A DNA stretch of 64,000 nucleotides from Chitinilyticum aquatile DSM 21506 (GTDB taxonomy: Bacteria > Pseudomonadota > Gammaproteobacteria > Burkholderiales > Chitinibacteraceae): contig NZ_AUMS01000016.1 of assembly GCF_000430805.1 (NCBI RefSeq), positions 29,855 through 93,854 on the forward strand. Reading direction: 5' to 3'. The notes under the pieces were generated by a model. That model did not search any database and was not told the origin of the DNA. It saw only the letters and a program-made list of their open reading frames with translations. Shown here one piece after another: positions 26,487 through 35,481 of the stretch. A program made the position numbers and the translations under genes. The first letter of the stretch is position 1; every line of letters starts with the position of its first letter.

Positions 26487-28772
26487 ATGCCCGACAATCT
26501 ACTGATCGTTGAGTCGCCCTCGAAAGCGAAAACACTGCAAAAATATCTGGGCAAGGATTTCCAGATACTGGCGTCTTACGGCCATGTCCGCGGGCTTGTC
26601 CGCAAGGATGGCTCGGTCGATACCGAACATGACTTCAAGATGAAGTATCAGGTAATCGACAAGAACAAAAAGCACGTCGACGCCATTTGTGCTGCAGTAA
26701 AAGAAGCCAAGAACATCTATCTGGCAACTGACCCGGACCGTGAAGGCGAAGCCATTTCCTGGCACATCATGGAAATACTCCGTGGCAAGAAGCTGGTTGA
26801 TGCGGAAAAATTGTTCAAGCGGGTTGTTTTCCACGAAATTACTGAGTCTGCCGTGCTGGCTGCGGTAGCCAATCCGCGCGATATCGACAATGACCTGGTC
26901 AATGCCCAGCAGGCACGCAGCGCGCTCGACTATCTGGTTGGCTTCAATTTATCGCCACTGTTGTGGCGGAAGGTTCGCACCGGTCTGTCGGCCGGACGCG
27001 TGCAAAGCCCGGCTTTGCGCCTGATCTGCGAGCGCGAGATCGAAATCCGCGCCTTTGTCACTCAGGAATACTGGACGCTGCATCTGGACACCTACAAGGG
27101 CCGCCAGAAATTCGGCGCCAAGCTCTCGCAATGGCAGGGTAGCAAGCTCGAACAGTTCGATATTCCCGATGCCGCCCGCCACGAAGAGATTCTGGCTGCG
27201 CTGCAGGGCAAGACGGCGCAGGTCAAATCGGTCGAAAAGCGCAAGAAGTCGCGCAGCGCCGCCGCGCCGTTCACCACCTCGACGCTGCAGCAGGAGGCCG
27301 TACGCAAGCTGGGAATGACCACTGACCGCACCATGCGTACCGCCCAGCAGCTGTATGAGGGTATCGATGTCGGTGGTGGCACTGTCGGTCTGATTACCTA
27401 TATGCGTACCGACTCGGTCGCGCTTGCCAATGATGCGCTCGTCGAGATCCGCGATTATATCGGCCAGCATTTCGACAAGGATTACCTGCCCAAAGAGCCG
27501 GTTGCCTACAAGAACAAGGCCAAGAATGCGCAGGAAGCGCACGAGGCGATCCGCCCGACGTCGATCTTTCGTACGCCGGATTCGGTCAAGGCCTTTCTGT
27601 CGCCCGAACAGTTCAAGCTCTACCAGATGATCTGGAAGCGCACGCTGGCCTGCCAGATGGCCGCGGCCAAGTTTGATACCGTCGGTGTCGATATTGCTGT
27701 CGGCGACGAAGCCATGTTCCGCGCCTCCGGCCAGACGCTGGTCTTCCCAGGTTTCATTGCCGTTTATCAGGAAGATGCCGACGACGTCGAGGACGAAGAT
27801 GAAGCCCGCCTGCCGCCGTTGGCAGAAGGCGACGAGCTGCCGGTTGACAAACTTTTTGGCGAGCAGCATTTTACGCAGCCGCCGCCGCGCTACTCCGAAG
27901 CGTCATTGGTGAAAGCGCTGGAAGAATTCGGCATCGGCCGTCCCTCCACCTACGCCTCGATCATTTCCACGCTGAAGGATCGCGAGTACGTCATTCTCGA
28001 CAAGAAGCGCTTCACGCCGACCGACACCGGTGAAGTGGTCAACAAGTTTCTGACCGATCACTTTACGCAGTACGTCGATTACAACTTCACGGCCAAACTG
28101 GAAGACCGTCTTGATGAGGTATCGACCGGCAAGCTGGAGTGGATTCCGGTTCTCGACGAGTTCTGGAAAAAATTCCACAAGCAGATCGAAGAAAAACAGT
28201 CACTCTCTCGCAAGGAAGTGACGCAGGAAGAAATCGACGAAGCCTGTCCGAAATGCGGCAACAAGCTGGCGATCAAGCTCGGCAAGCGTGGCCGCTTCAT
28301 CAGCTGCACCGGTTATCCGGAGTGCACGTATACACGCAATCTGGGCGAGGATGCCGAGTCGGCGCCCGTCGAGCCGGAAGTGGTCGAAGGACGCACCTGC
28401 CCGAAATGCGAGTCACCACTGCATATCAAGACGGGGCGCTACGGCAAGTTCATCGGTTGCTCGGCTTATCCCAAGTGCAAGCATATCGAGCCCTTGGAAA
28501 AGCCGAAGGATACCGGCGTAGAATGTCCCGAGTGCCACAAGGGTAGCCTGATCGAGCGCAAGAGCCGCTATGGCAAGCTCTTCTATTCGTGCAATACCTA
28601 CCCGGATTGCAAGTACGCGACCTGGAATCCTCCGATTGCCGAGCCGTGTCCGAAGTGCAACTGGCCGATTCTCACGCTGAAAACGACCAAGCGCCGCGGC
28701 ACCGAAAAGGTGTGTCCGCAGAAGGAATGCGGTTACAGCGAAGTCGTCATTCCGCCGCCAGAAAAGGCGTGA
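26487..28772 (+). CDS. topA: DNA topoisomerase I
   Basis: 761 aa, about 100 residues shorter than E. coli TopA. The N-terminal TOPRIM is LLIVESPSKAKTLQKYLG with the metal site DPDREGEAISWH. The active-site tyrosine is Y305 in TYMRTDS. The C-terminal end carries four Cys4-type modules, each opening CPKC or CPEC and closing with a paired Cys (SCTGYPEC, GCSAYPKC, SCNTYPDC, VCPQKEC). The enzyme relaxes negative supercoils. A GGDEF-EAL gene follows after 23 bp. Confidence 0.97.
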   Translation: MPDNLLIVESPSKAKTLQKYLGKDFQILASYGHVRGLVRKDGSVDTEHDFKMKYQVIDKNKKHVDAICAAVKEAKNIYLATDPDREGEAISWHIMEILRGKKLVDAEKLFKRVVFHEITESAVLAAVANPRDIDNDLVNAQQARSALDYLVGFNLSPLLWRKVRTGLSAGRVQSPALRLICEREIEIRAFVTQEYWTLHLDTYKGRQKFGAKLSQWQGSKLEQFDIPDAARHEEILAALQGKTAQVKSVEKRKKSRSAAAPFTTSTLQQEAVRKLGMTTDRTMRTAQQLYEGIDVGGGTVGLITYMRTDSVALANDALVEIRDYIGQHFDKDYLPKEPVAYKNKAKNAQEAHEAIRPTSIFRTPDSVKAFLSPEQFKLYQMIWKRTLACQMAAAKFDTVGVDIAVGDEAMFRASGQTLVFPGFIAVYQEDADDVEDEDEARLPPLAEGDELPVDKLFGEQHFTQPPPRYSEASLVKALEEFGIGRPSTYASIISTLKDREYVILDKKRFTPTDTGEVVNKFLTDHFTQYVDYNFTAKLEDRLDEVSTGKLEWIPVLDEFWKKFHKQIEEKQSLSRKEVTQEEIDEACPKCGNKLAIKLGKRGRFISCTGYPECTYTRNLGEDAESAPVEPEVVEGRTCPKCESPLHIKTGRYGKFIGCSAYPKCKHIEPLEKPKDTGVECPECHKGSLIERKSRYGKLFYSCNTYPDCKYATWNPPIAEPCPKCNWPILTLKTTKRRGTEKVCPQKECGYSEVVIPPPEKA

Positions 28773-28795
28773 TGCCATAAGGCAGGGAGGGGCAG

Positions 28796-31420
28796 GTGTT
28801 ATCGCATCTACTGAATGGCGAAGGCAGCATTGATTTCGACTTGCGCCAGGAAGTCGCGACCTACCACACCTATTTCAACGCCTTCGATGGCGTTGTGGCC
28901 TCCCTGCTGTCTCCCGGCGAGCCGGATGCGCTCGCCGAGGCGATGCGCATCCTCGGTGATGCCTGCCGCTGCAGTCTGGCCGCCCTGTATCTGAACTCGC
29001 CCGAGAACGAGCGGGCCCACCTCACTGCGGCCTGGCGTGATGCCGGCAGCCGGGTGCCGCAGGTGCTGCCCGATGTGTTCATGGAGCTGCACTATCCGGC
29101 ATACCCCTTGCTGGCTGATACACTCGCTGTCGGCATGGTTCTGAACAAGTCGCTGCTGGAACTCCCCTTGTCCGAACAGATGCTGCTGGCGCTGGCGGGA
29201 GGGCGGCAGCTGCTGTGCATTCCCTTGCTGGACCGTGGCGAGCCGTTCGGATTCCTCGCATTCGTCTTCGAAGAAGTCGAGCCCAACCGCGATCCGGTCG
29301 AGTTGCGCCTGCTGGCGATGCTGGCCAACCATGTCGCCCAGGCGCTGCTGAAGCAGCGCATGGAGCAGCAGGTACAGGCCAATCAGCAGCGTCTGCAGGC
29401 GCTGGTGGGCGCATTGCAGGACATGGTGTTCGAAATGGATGGGGATGGCGTGGTCGAGCGGGTCTGGTCGGTGCTGCCGTCCTTGCCCGATGCTTCGGCT
29501 CTCCTTGGGCAGTCCATTCGCACCGCTTTGCCGCCGGAGCTGGCGGTCGAACTGGCAAAACTGCTGCCGGGGGCACTGGCGGGCAATCGCAGCGCCACCT
29601 TCAATTGCAGCCTGACCCTGCCGCAGGGCGTCATCTATCTGCTGGTGCGCCTGCAGCCGGTGGTCGCCGAAGGGGGACGGCGCAATGCCGTGGTGCTGAT
29701 TCAGGACGTCAGCGGCATGATGCAGGATGCCGCGCGGCGCAAGACCATGCTCGATACCCTGAATCTGCTGGAAGAAGCGATTGTCGATCTATTGCCGGGC
29801 GGCGAGCTTGTCGAATTGACTCCGGCCTGGGCCAAACTGCGCGGAATCGACCAGCAGGAGCTGAAAGCCGCGCGCGGGCAGAACATTCTGACCTGGGTTC
29901 ATCCCGAAGAACAGGAGCTGCTGCTGGCCACGCTGGCCAAGCTGCAGCGTACCGCCACGCCGGAAGCCATTCGCTTCCGGCTGCGCCAGGGCATCGAGGG
30001 CTGGCTGTGGGTCGAGGCCCGCCTCATTGCCCATCGCAGCCCGTCCGGCAGCGTCACCTCGCTGCGCGGCATCCTGCGTGACGTCACTGTGGCGCACCTG
30101 AACGAGCAGCACATCACCCGGCTGGCGCTGTACGATAACCTCACGCATCTGCCGAACCGCCTGATGCTGGACGATGCGCTGCATCAGGCCATCGAGCGGG
30201 CACGGCGCGATCACAGCAAGGTTGCGCTGGGCTTCATCGATCTTGATCATTTCAAGCAGATCAACGACGCCTTTGGTCACAAGACCGGTGACGAGCTGCT
30301 GGTGAACGTGGCCCAGCAACTCTCCGCCGTGTTGTCCGAGGGTTCCCTGCTGGCGCGCTGGGGGGGCGATGAATTCATCGTGCTGATCCCCGATCAGGAT
30401 GATGTAACCGTCATCCGCCAGCTGGCCGAAAGTCTTCGCCTGGCAGCCAGGCAGGGCGTGAACATCGACGGGCTGGAAACACGGCCGACGATTTCCGCCG
30501 GTTTTGCGCTGTTCCCCGACAATGCCGAATCGGGCGAGGAGCTGCTGTCGGCCGCCGATCACACGATGTACCACGCCAAGCATGCCGGGCGGAACAATGT
30601 CTGTTTTTACAGCGACATCGTCCACCTGAAAGCGCTGGGGCGCGAACACGTCGCCATCCAGGCGCGGCTGTCGGACGCCATCCGCAATGGCGGCCTGCAG
30701 GTGTATTACCAGCCGGTAATCCACGCCCGCAGTGGCGAAGTCATGGCGGTGGAGGCGCTGGCGCGCTGGCAGGATGACATGAGCGGCTGGATCAGCCCGG
30801 AGCTTTTCATTCCGATGGCGGAAAAGGTCGGCCTCATTCAGGAGTTGTCCGAGCAGGTGATCCGCATCGCCTTCGAGCGCCTGCGTGCCTGGCGAGATGC
30901 CGGCCTGCAGCAGAAGCTGATGATCAATATCTCGCGCAGCCAGCTCTTTTATCCGCGCTTCATTTCCCAGCTGATCGAATGGCTGGATGAACGCCGGCTG
31001 GCACCGGGTGACGTGATTCTGGAAATCACCGAGAGCGTGGCGCTCACCGATTACGCCCGCCAGCTCAAGCACCTCAAGCTGCTGGTCGTGGCCGGCTTCC
31101 AGCTGGCCATCGACGACTTTGGCACCGGCTATTCGGCACTGTCGCAACTGCATGAAATGCCGGCCAACCTGCTCAAGGTCGATGTTTCCTTTGCCCAGCG
31201 CCTGCACACTGAGGAAGGCCGCCGCGTGATGCAGGCCATCGTGCAGCTCGGCCAGGGGCTGGGGTTGCAGATTGTCGTCGAGGGCGTCGAGAACCTGGAA
31301 ACAGCCCGCTTTCTGCAAGGGCTGGGAGTCGATTATCTGCAGGGCTTCCACTTCAGCGAGCCCGTCCCGGCCGGCGTCGTCGACCTCTATCTGCGTCTGG
31401 GGCTGGGCAGCAAGACCTGA
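28796..31420 (+). CDS. GAF/PAS-GGDEF-EAL bifunctional c-di-GMP protein
   Basis: 874 aa, GTG start with GGGAGGGG upstream. The N-terminal GAF-like region spans about 20-190 and PAS-like segments about 200-430. GGDEF is intact (RWGGDEF, about 522-528) but has no RxxD inhibitory site ahead of it. The EAL domain (about 615-870) has all the usual catalytic elements: VEALARW, NISRSQL, EITESVAL, IDDFGTGYSAL, LKVDVSF and VEGVE. Phosphodiesterase activity is likely; cyclase activity is possible. It has no membrane helix. It starts 23 bp after topA, so read-through from topA is possible. Confidence 0.93.
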   Translation: MLSHLLNGEGSIDFDLRQEVATYHTYFNAFDGVVASLLSPGEPDALAEAMRILGDACRCSLAALYLNSPENERAHLTAAWRDAGSRVPQVLPDVFMELHYPAYPLLADTLAVGMVLNKSLLELPLSEQMLLALAGGRQLLCIPLLDRGEPFGFLAFVFEEVEPNRDPVELRLLAMLANHVAQALLKQRMEQQVQANQQRLQALVGALQDMVFEMDGDGVVERVWSVLPSLPDASALLGQSIRTALPPELAVELAKLLPGALAGNRSATFNCSLTLPQGVIYLLVRLQPVVAEGGRRNAVVLIQDVSGMMQDAARRKTMLDTLNLLEEAIVDLLPGGELVELTPAWAKLRGIDQQELKAARGQNILTWVHPEEQELLLATLAKLQRTATPEAIRFRLRQGIEGWLWVEARLIAHRSPSGSVTSLRGILRDVTVAHLNEQHITRLALYDNLTHLPNRLMLDDALHQAIERARRDHSKVALGFIDLDHFKQINDAFGHKTGDELLVNVAQQLSAVLSEGSLLARWGGDEFIVLIPDQDDVTVIRQLAESLRLAARQGVNIDGLETRPTISAGFALFPDNAESGEELLSAADHTMYHAKHAGRNNVCFYSDIVHLKALGREHVAIQARLSDAIRNGGLQVYYQPVIHARSGEVMAVEALARWQDDMSGWISPELFIPMAEKVGLIQELSEQVIRIAFERLRAWRDAGLQQKLMINISRSQLFYPRFISQLIEWLDERRLAPGDVILEITESVALTDYARQLKHLKLLVVAGFQLAIDDFGTGYSALSQLHEMPANLLKVDVSFAQRLHTEEGRRVMQAIVQLGQGLGLQIVVEGVENLETARFLQGLGVDYLQGFHFSEPVPAGVVDLYLRLGLGSKT

Positions 31421-31432
31421 GTTCCTGGTCTC

Positions 31433-31481
31433 GGGTATTTCTTCCGGGCCCTTTTATTTAAAGGGTTGTGTGCTCATACAT
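31433..31481. repeat. 49-bp dispersed palindrome, copy 4 (after GGDEF-EAL gene)
   Basis: Left arm GGGTATTTCTTCCGGGCCCT; complemented right arm ATGTATGAGCACACAACCCT. It begins 12 bp after the stop codon. Confidence 0.65.
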
Positions 31482-31717
31482 CTCCGTGTATCTGGCGTGG
31501 GCAGCTGTACCGGCAGGGCTCCCCACCAGCAGGACTAAGGGTATCATTCTCTGCCGTGCGGGTTAAAAGGTATGGCGCGAGTGCCGGAAAGCGATTATTT
31601 CTGGGTGTCATATTCTCTTCGGGTGCTAGGTTCAGCAGAACCCTGGCGGTGCGAAGTTCGCCGTTCGTCGGGTTTCTCGCCTATGCTGCAGTACAGTCGT
31701 TTTTCCGTGCGCATTCA
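31482..31717. other. Gene-free leader ahead of the HD-GYP gene
   Basis: About 236 bp with no convincing coding frame. The HD-GYP frame stays open back to 31466, but those residues are Arg/Ser-rich and unlike the family. Small inverted repeats occur near 31645-31675. I could not match a known riboswitch or assign a promoter. Confidence 0.5.
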
Positions 31718-32935
31718 ATGATCAAGAAAATCCCGCTCTCCGAACTCAAACCCGGCATGTATATCCACGACCTGAATGTCGGCTGGATGGATCACCCGTT
31801 CCTGCGCAACCAGTTCCCGGTCAATAATGAGGAGGAACTTGCCCGCATCCATGCGACCGGTGTCCGCGAGGTGTATATCGACACCGAGCTGGGGCTGGAC
31901 GTGGGCGATCATGCGCCGACCGTCGACGAGGTGAAGGCCGGCATCGAGGCTGAAATCCTGCAGGCGGCGAGTGATCCCTCGCCCGTCATCCAGGTGTCGT
32001 TCGCCGAGGAAATCAAGCGGGCCGGCCGCATTCACAAGCAGGCGCACAATGTGGTCAAGAGCGTCATGCGCGACGTCCGCCTCGGCCAGGCCGTGCACAT
32101 GGAAGCCGTCGAAGAAGTGGTCGAGGCCATTACCGACTCGATCCTGCGCAATGCCGGCGCGCTCGTCGGGCTCTCGGGCATCAAGGAAAAGGACGAATAC
32201 ACCTTCCTGCATTCGGTCAGCGTCTGTACGCTGATGGTGACCTTTGCCAAGAATCTCGGTTTCTCGCATGACATGATCAAGCTGGCTGGTGCCGGCGGCC
32301 TGCTGCACGACACGGGCAAGATGAAGGTACCCAATGAAATCCTCAACAAGCCGGGCCGGCTGACCGACGAGGAGTTCGCGATCATGCGCTCGCACCCGGA
32401 GGAAGGCTGGAAAATCCTGAAAGAAATTCCCGGTATTGACGACATCACGCTCGACATCACACTGCATCACCACGAGCGCATGGATGGTAGCGGCTACCCG
32501 CACAAGCTGCCGGGGGACGCGATCAGCAAGATGGCGCAGATGGCGGCGGTGGTCGATGTGTATGACGCGATCACGTCGGATCGCAGCTACCACAAGGGCA
32601 TGCCGGCGCCGGAAGGATTGCGCAAGCTGTGGGAGTGGAGCAAGTTCCACTTCAATCCGGAGCTGGTGCAGGCCTTCATGCGCTGTGTCGGCATCTATCC
32701 CGTCGGCTCGCTGGTGCGGCTGGAATCAGGCCGGCTGGCCATCGTCATCCAGCAGAATGAAGGCACGCTGCTGCAACCGGTGGTGAAGGCCATTTTCAGT
32801 ACCAAGTCCAACAGTTACATCTCACCGCTGGAAATCGATCTGGCCAAGCCGATGGGCAAGGGCGGGGCGGACAAGATCACCGGTCACGAAGATCCCGCGC
32901 GCTGGCATATCGATATCGCCCGGTTCATGGCCTGA
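31718..32935 (+). CDS. HD-GYP domain c-di-GMP phosphodiesterase with DUF3391
   Basis: About 405 aa. The N-terminal DUF3391 opens IKKIPLSELKPGMYIHDLNVGWMD in two segments. The HD-GYP domain carries LLHDTGKMKVPNEILNKPG (HD about residue 198) and HHHERMDGSGYPHKL. It hydrolyses c-di-GMP to pGpG or GMP. I chose the ATG at 31718 because DUF3391 proteins begin in this way. A 49-bp palindrome follows the stop after 13 bp. Confidence 0.95.
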   Translation: MIKKIPLSELKPGMYIHDLNVGWMDHPFLRNQFPVNNEEELARIHATGVREVYIDTELGLDVGDHAPTVDEVKAGIEAEILQAASDPSPVIQVSFAEEIKRAGRIHKQAHNVVKSVMRDVRLGQAVHMEAVEEVVEAITDSILRNAGALVGLSGIKEKDEYTFLHSVSVCTLMVTFAKNLGFSHDMIKLAGAGGLLHDTGKMKVPNEILNKPGRLTDEEFAIMRSHPEEGWKILKEIPGIDDITLDITLHHHERMDGSGYPHKLPGDAISKMAQMAAVVDVYDAITSDRSYHKGMPAPEGLRKLWEWSKFHFNPELVQAFMRCVGIYPVGSLVRLESGRLAIVIQQNEGTLLQPVVKAIFSTKSNSYISPLEIDLAKPMGKGGADKITGHEDPARWHIDIARFMA

Positions 32936-32948
32936 AAATCGAAAGCCT

Positions 32949-32997
32949 AGGTATTGCCTTGCAGGTAAATGATTAAAAGGGCTTTGTGGCGATACCC
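32949..32997. repeat. 49-bp dispersed palindrome, copy 5 (HD-GYP/chitinase gap)
   Basis: Left arm AGGTATTGCCTTGCAGG; complemented right arm AGGGTATCGCCACAAAGCCC. It lies between two convergent genes. Confidence 0.55.
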
Positions 32998-33038
32998 TGG
33001 TTGGGTGTGCCATTCTGATGTCTGCGGCATGGCAAAAA

Positions 33039-33064
33039 CAAAGGGAGGCTTTCGCCTCCCTTTG
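33039..33064 (-). terminator. Terminator of chitinase gene 1
   Basis: Read on the minus strand: arms CAAAGGGAGGC and GCCTCCCTTTG around GAAA, followed by TTTTTG. It lies 20 bp after the chitinase stop. Confidence 0.85.
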
Positions 33065-33084
33065 TCATTTCGGCGCGGGCCGGA

Positions 33085-35151
33085 TTACTTCACCTGCACA
33101 TTCCAGATGAATTCAACGCACTTGGCGTAGTCACCCTTGGAAATCGTGCGGAAGCCAGTCTGGTAGTTCACCGGCTTGCACATGTAGTCACGCTGCCAGC
33201 CCCAGTCCTTGTCCCAGTACAGCGGGAAGGAGGCGGCGCCGCCTTCGCTGAACTGTTTCTGGCTCGCGCAACCGAGCTGCTCGTTCGCGGCTACCGGCAC
33301 GCCCAGTTCCTGTGCGAAGTTCTGGTAGGCGTAGATGCGGTTCTGCGCCTGGCTGGTTTCCGCTCCCTTCGAGCACTCGAAGCCACCATTGATGATGTTG
33401 ATGGTGGTGCCGAAGCTGGCGGTCAGGCCATTGGCCTGGTCAACCGCATTCGGAACCCAGCTGCCGTCGATCACGTGGATCATGGCGGGTTTCGGCGGCT
33501 GGGTTTCCAGCATGAAGAACACCGACGAGGCCAGGTTCAGCCAGGTGTCGGCCACACGCTTCGGATCCTGCAGCAGCACATTCGGATCACCATACAGCAC
33601 CTTGGAGAACGGCGCGTAGTTGTAGTGGTGGGTCAACTGGTGCGCGCCACGGCCGTGGTAGGAGTTGTACTGGCCGTCAGCCCGCTTCGGGCAGGTCCAG
33701 ATCTTGCCCCAGTACGGGTCGCCGCAGCTGTCGGTGTAGCCCGAGAGGTTGGGGTTGTTCTGGTAAGCCACTTCCTCGACCCAGTACAGGCCCTGGCGCC
33801 ACTTCGGCGTGTCGATCGCGCCGATGCCGTCCAGCCAGGTGGTGTTGGCGCCGGTTTCCTGCACCATGTGCGCAAACATTGTTGCCAGCAGTTTCGAGCA
33901 GATGGCGTCCGAATTGCGGCCATCGCTGTAGGTCTGGCAGAACGCCGGGAATTTGGCGACGGCCTTCAGGAAGTTGCTGTAGCTGTACTTGGCGTTGCGG
34001 ATCGCGAACAGGTAGTCAAAGCGGGCAGCGGGCACGATGCGTTCGACGCGCTTGACGTTGTCCGGGTTGGTCGCCGCCAGCGGAGCCACCTGATCAACGA
34101 TGCTGTCATCGATCACGCGCTGGGTTTCCTTCACCAGCTTCACGTAGGCCGGCGCATCCTTGGTCAGCTCGACTTCCAGTGCATCCGCCTGCGCCTTGCT
34201 CGGAATGGTCCCCGGGGTGTAGCTCGGCACGCTCGACGGGTTAGCCGTCGGTGTGATGACAGGAGTGGGGGTAATGACCGTCGTGGGAGTCGGCGAAGCC
34301 GTCGGTGTCGGGCTTACGACCGGTGTCACGTCGTTGATGTAGGTCAGGCAGTAGCCGTCGTACTTCCAGTCGCTCTTGTTGAGTGCGGGGTCCTTGTTCA
34401 GCGAGTTGGTCAGCGCGGTGTACTGGCCGCTGCCATACAGCACCTTGCTGCCGGAGCTGAAGCTGACGGTCGCACTCCAGCTGGGCGTGGAGCGCTTGCA
34501 GGCCAGATCGGCAACCGGGGTCGGCGTGATGCTGGGGCCAGGGGTCGGAGGTACGGTAGTGGGTGTGGGCGTAATGGCCGCACCCAGCAGTTTCCACGGG
34601 CCCCATTCGCTGCTGCCCGGTACATCGCCCTGCGTCCACCACTTGGCTTCATACAACTGGCCGTTGTAGCTCACGCGCTGGCCACCGGTGTAGGCGATGC
34701 CTTTCTCCCAGGATGGGGATGCTGGAGCCTGGGTGGGGGCAGTGGTCGGTGTCGGAGTGGGTGGCTTTATCTCGAACATCGCGCAGCCATTCGAGTCATA
34801 GCCCGTGAAAATCCAGCCCGGTGGCGCAGTGACGATCGGGCATAGGTATTTGGTAGGCTCTGGCGTCGGTGTGGGGGTGCCCGTCCTGGTCGGTGTCGGT
34901 AACGGTGTCGGCAGCGGTGTTGGGCTGATGCTTGTCCCGGCCGCCTTCCACAGTGTCGGTGATGCCGCCGGATTCCAGCCGGTGCCGATATAGGCAGTGT
35001 GCGTGACCAGCGCGCTGTAATCCTGGCCGTTGTAGGAAACGACCGTGCCGGCCGTGTAGGTGCTGCCTTCCTGCCAGACTGGCGCCGCATATGCGGATAC
35101 CATTGCGCCAAGCAGAACAGCACCTGCGAGAACTCGCATGCGTGTTTTCAT
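33085..35151 (-). CDS. Secreted GH19 chitinase with CBM5/12-type modules (chitinase 1)
   Basis: About 688 aa. The signal peptide ends near AYA (residue 23). Modules in order are: CBM5/12-like (about 24-72), Thr-Pro linker, a short Cys-bracketed segment (C105-C124), a second CBM5/12 (about 147-192), linker, a third Cys-bracketed module of uncertain type (219-269), linker, and a GH19 catalytic domain (about 370-689). The likely catalytic acid is E433 in HMVQETGAN and the second Glu is E460 or E461 in YWVEEVAYQ. The chitin-binding loop is GRGAHQLTHHYNY. It hydrolyses chitin outside the cell. I start at the second of two ATGs for GGAG spacing. It is paralogous to the next gene. Confidence 0.93.
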   Translation of the reverse strand: MKTRMRVLAGAVLLGAMVSAYAAPVWQEGSTYTAGTVVSYNGQDYSALVTHTAYIGTGWNPAASPTLWKAAGTSISPTPLPTPLPTPTRTGTPTPTPEPTKYLCPIVTAPPGWIFTGYDSNGCAMFEIKPPTPTPTTAPTQAPASPSWEKGIAYTGGQRVSYNGQLYEAKWWTQGDVPGSSEWGPWKLLGAAITPTPTTVPPTPGPSITPTPVADLACKRSTPSWSATVSFSSGSKVLYGSGQYTALTNSLNKDPALNKSDWKYDGYCLTYINDVTPVVSPTPTASPTPTTVITPTPVITPTANPSSVPSYTPGTIPSKAQADALEVELTKDAPAYVKLVKETQRVIDDSIVDQVAPLAATNPDNVKRVERIVPAARFDYLFAIRNAKYSYSNFLKAVAKFPAFCQTYSDGRNSDAICSKLLATMFAHMVQETGANTTWLDGIGAIDTPKWRQGLYWVEEVAYQNNPNLSGYTDSCGDPYWGKIWTCPKRADGQYNSYHGRGAHQLTHHYNYAPFSKVLYGDPNVLLQDPKRVADTWLNLASSVFFMLETQPPKPAMIHVIDGSWVPNAVDQANGLTASFGTTINIINGGFECSKGAETSQAQNRIYAYQNFAQELGVPVAANEQLGCASQKQFSEGGAASFPLYWDKDWGWQRDYMCKPVNYQTGFRTISKGDYAKCVEFIWNVQVK

Positions 35152-35208
35152 CATTACTCCATCATCGGATTGAAAGACGGGTGGACCCGTTCTTGCGCAT
35201 CGGCTTTG

Positions 35209-35237
35209 TGTAGTAATGATTTTGCCGACTACCGGAT
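35209..35237 (-). promoter_or_regulatory. Conserved 29-bp upstream motif of chitinase 1
   Basis: Read on the minus strand: ATCCGGTAGTCGG, 8 bases, TTACTACA. The same arrangement and length occurs before chitinase 2. Within it GTAG and CTAC form an inverted repeat separated by 15 bases. It lies about 57 bp before the start codon; a shared operator or activator site is inferred. Confidence 0.5.
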
Positions 35238-35348
35238 TCTACATCCGCTTACAGCACTGGAACAAACAGGGAGTTCTTATGTAAGAAAATGATGATGCAG
35301 CTGGCATGCTATTGCGCAGTGCTGTGCTGTTCGTTACCCTGGAAGTGT

Positions 35349-35397
35349 GGGTATATGGTTGCATCCATTTTTATATAATTGCTACAGGAAATTACAT
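35349..35397. repeat. 49-bp dispersed palindrome, copy 6 (between chitinases)
   Basis: Left arm GGGTATATGGTTGCATCCAT; complemented right arm ATGTAATTTCCTGTAGCAAT. Confidence 0.65.
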
Positions 35398-35428
35398 GGT
35401 TGGGTATATTGGTGTTGTCTGAAAAAAA

Positions 35429-35450
35429 CAGGCTCCCCGTGGGGAGCCTG
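35429..35450 (-). terminator. Terminator of chitinase gene 2
   Basis: CAGGCTCCCC-GT-GGGGAGCCTG; on the minus strand it is followed by a run of seven T. It lies about 32 bp after the chitinase 2 stop. Confidence 0.88.
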
Positions 35451-35481
35451 TTGTGCACAGCCGGAAAACCGGCGCGTAGCG

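Larger units (their letters stand above)
35155..35481. other. Gene-free region between the chitinase genes
   Basis: It holds, in order, the leader and upstream motif of chitinase 1 (35209-35237), a 49-bp palindrome (35349-35397) and the terminator of chitinase 2 (35429-35450). No coding frame is supported. Confidence 0.7.

Noticed and set aside
29789..31351. 520-codon open frame antisense to the GGDEF-EAL gene
   Set aside because: No recognisable domain, and the sense strand carries all catalytic EAL motifs.
31466..31717. N-terminal extension of the HD-GYP protein
   Set aside because: The extra 84 residues are unlike DUF3391 proteins, which begin close to the Met at 31718, and they run through the end of a palindrome copy.
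31482..31717. Possible c-di-GMP riboswitch before the HD-GYP gene
   Set aside because: I could not find the conserved GEMM core elements; only small unrelated hairpins are visible.
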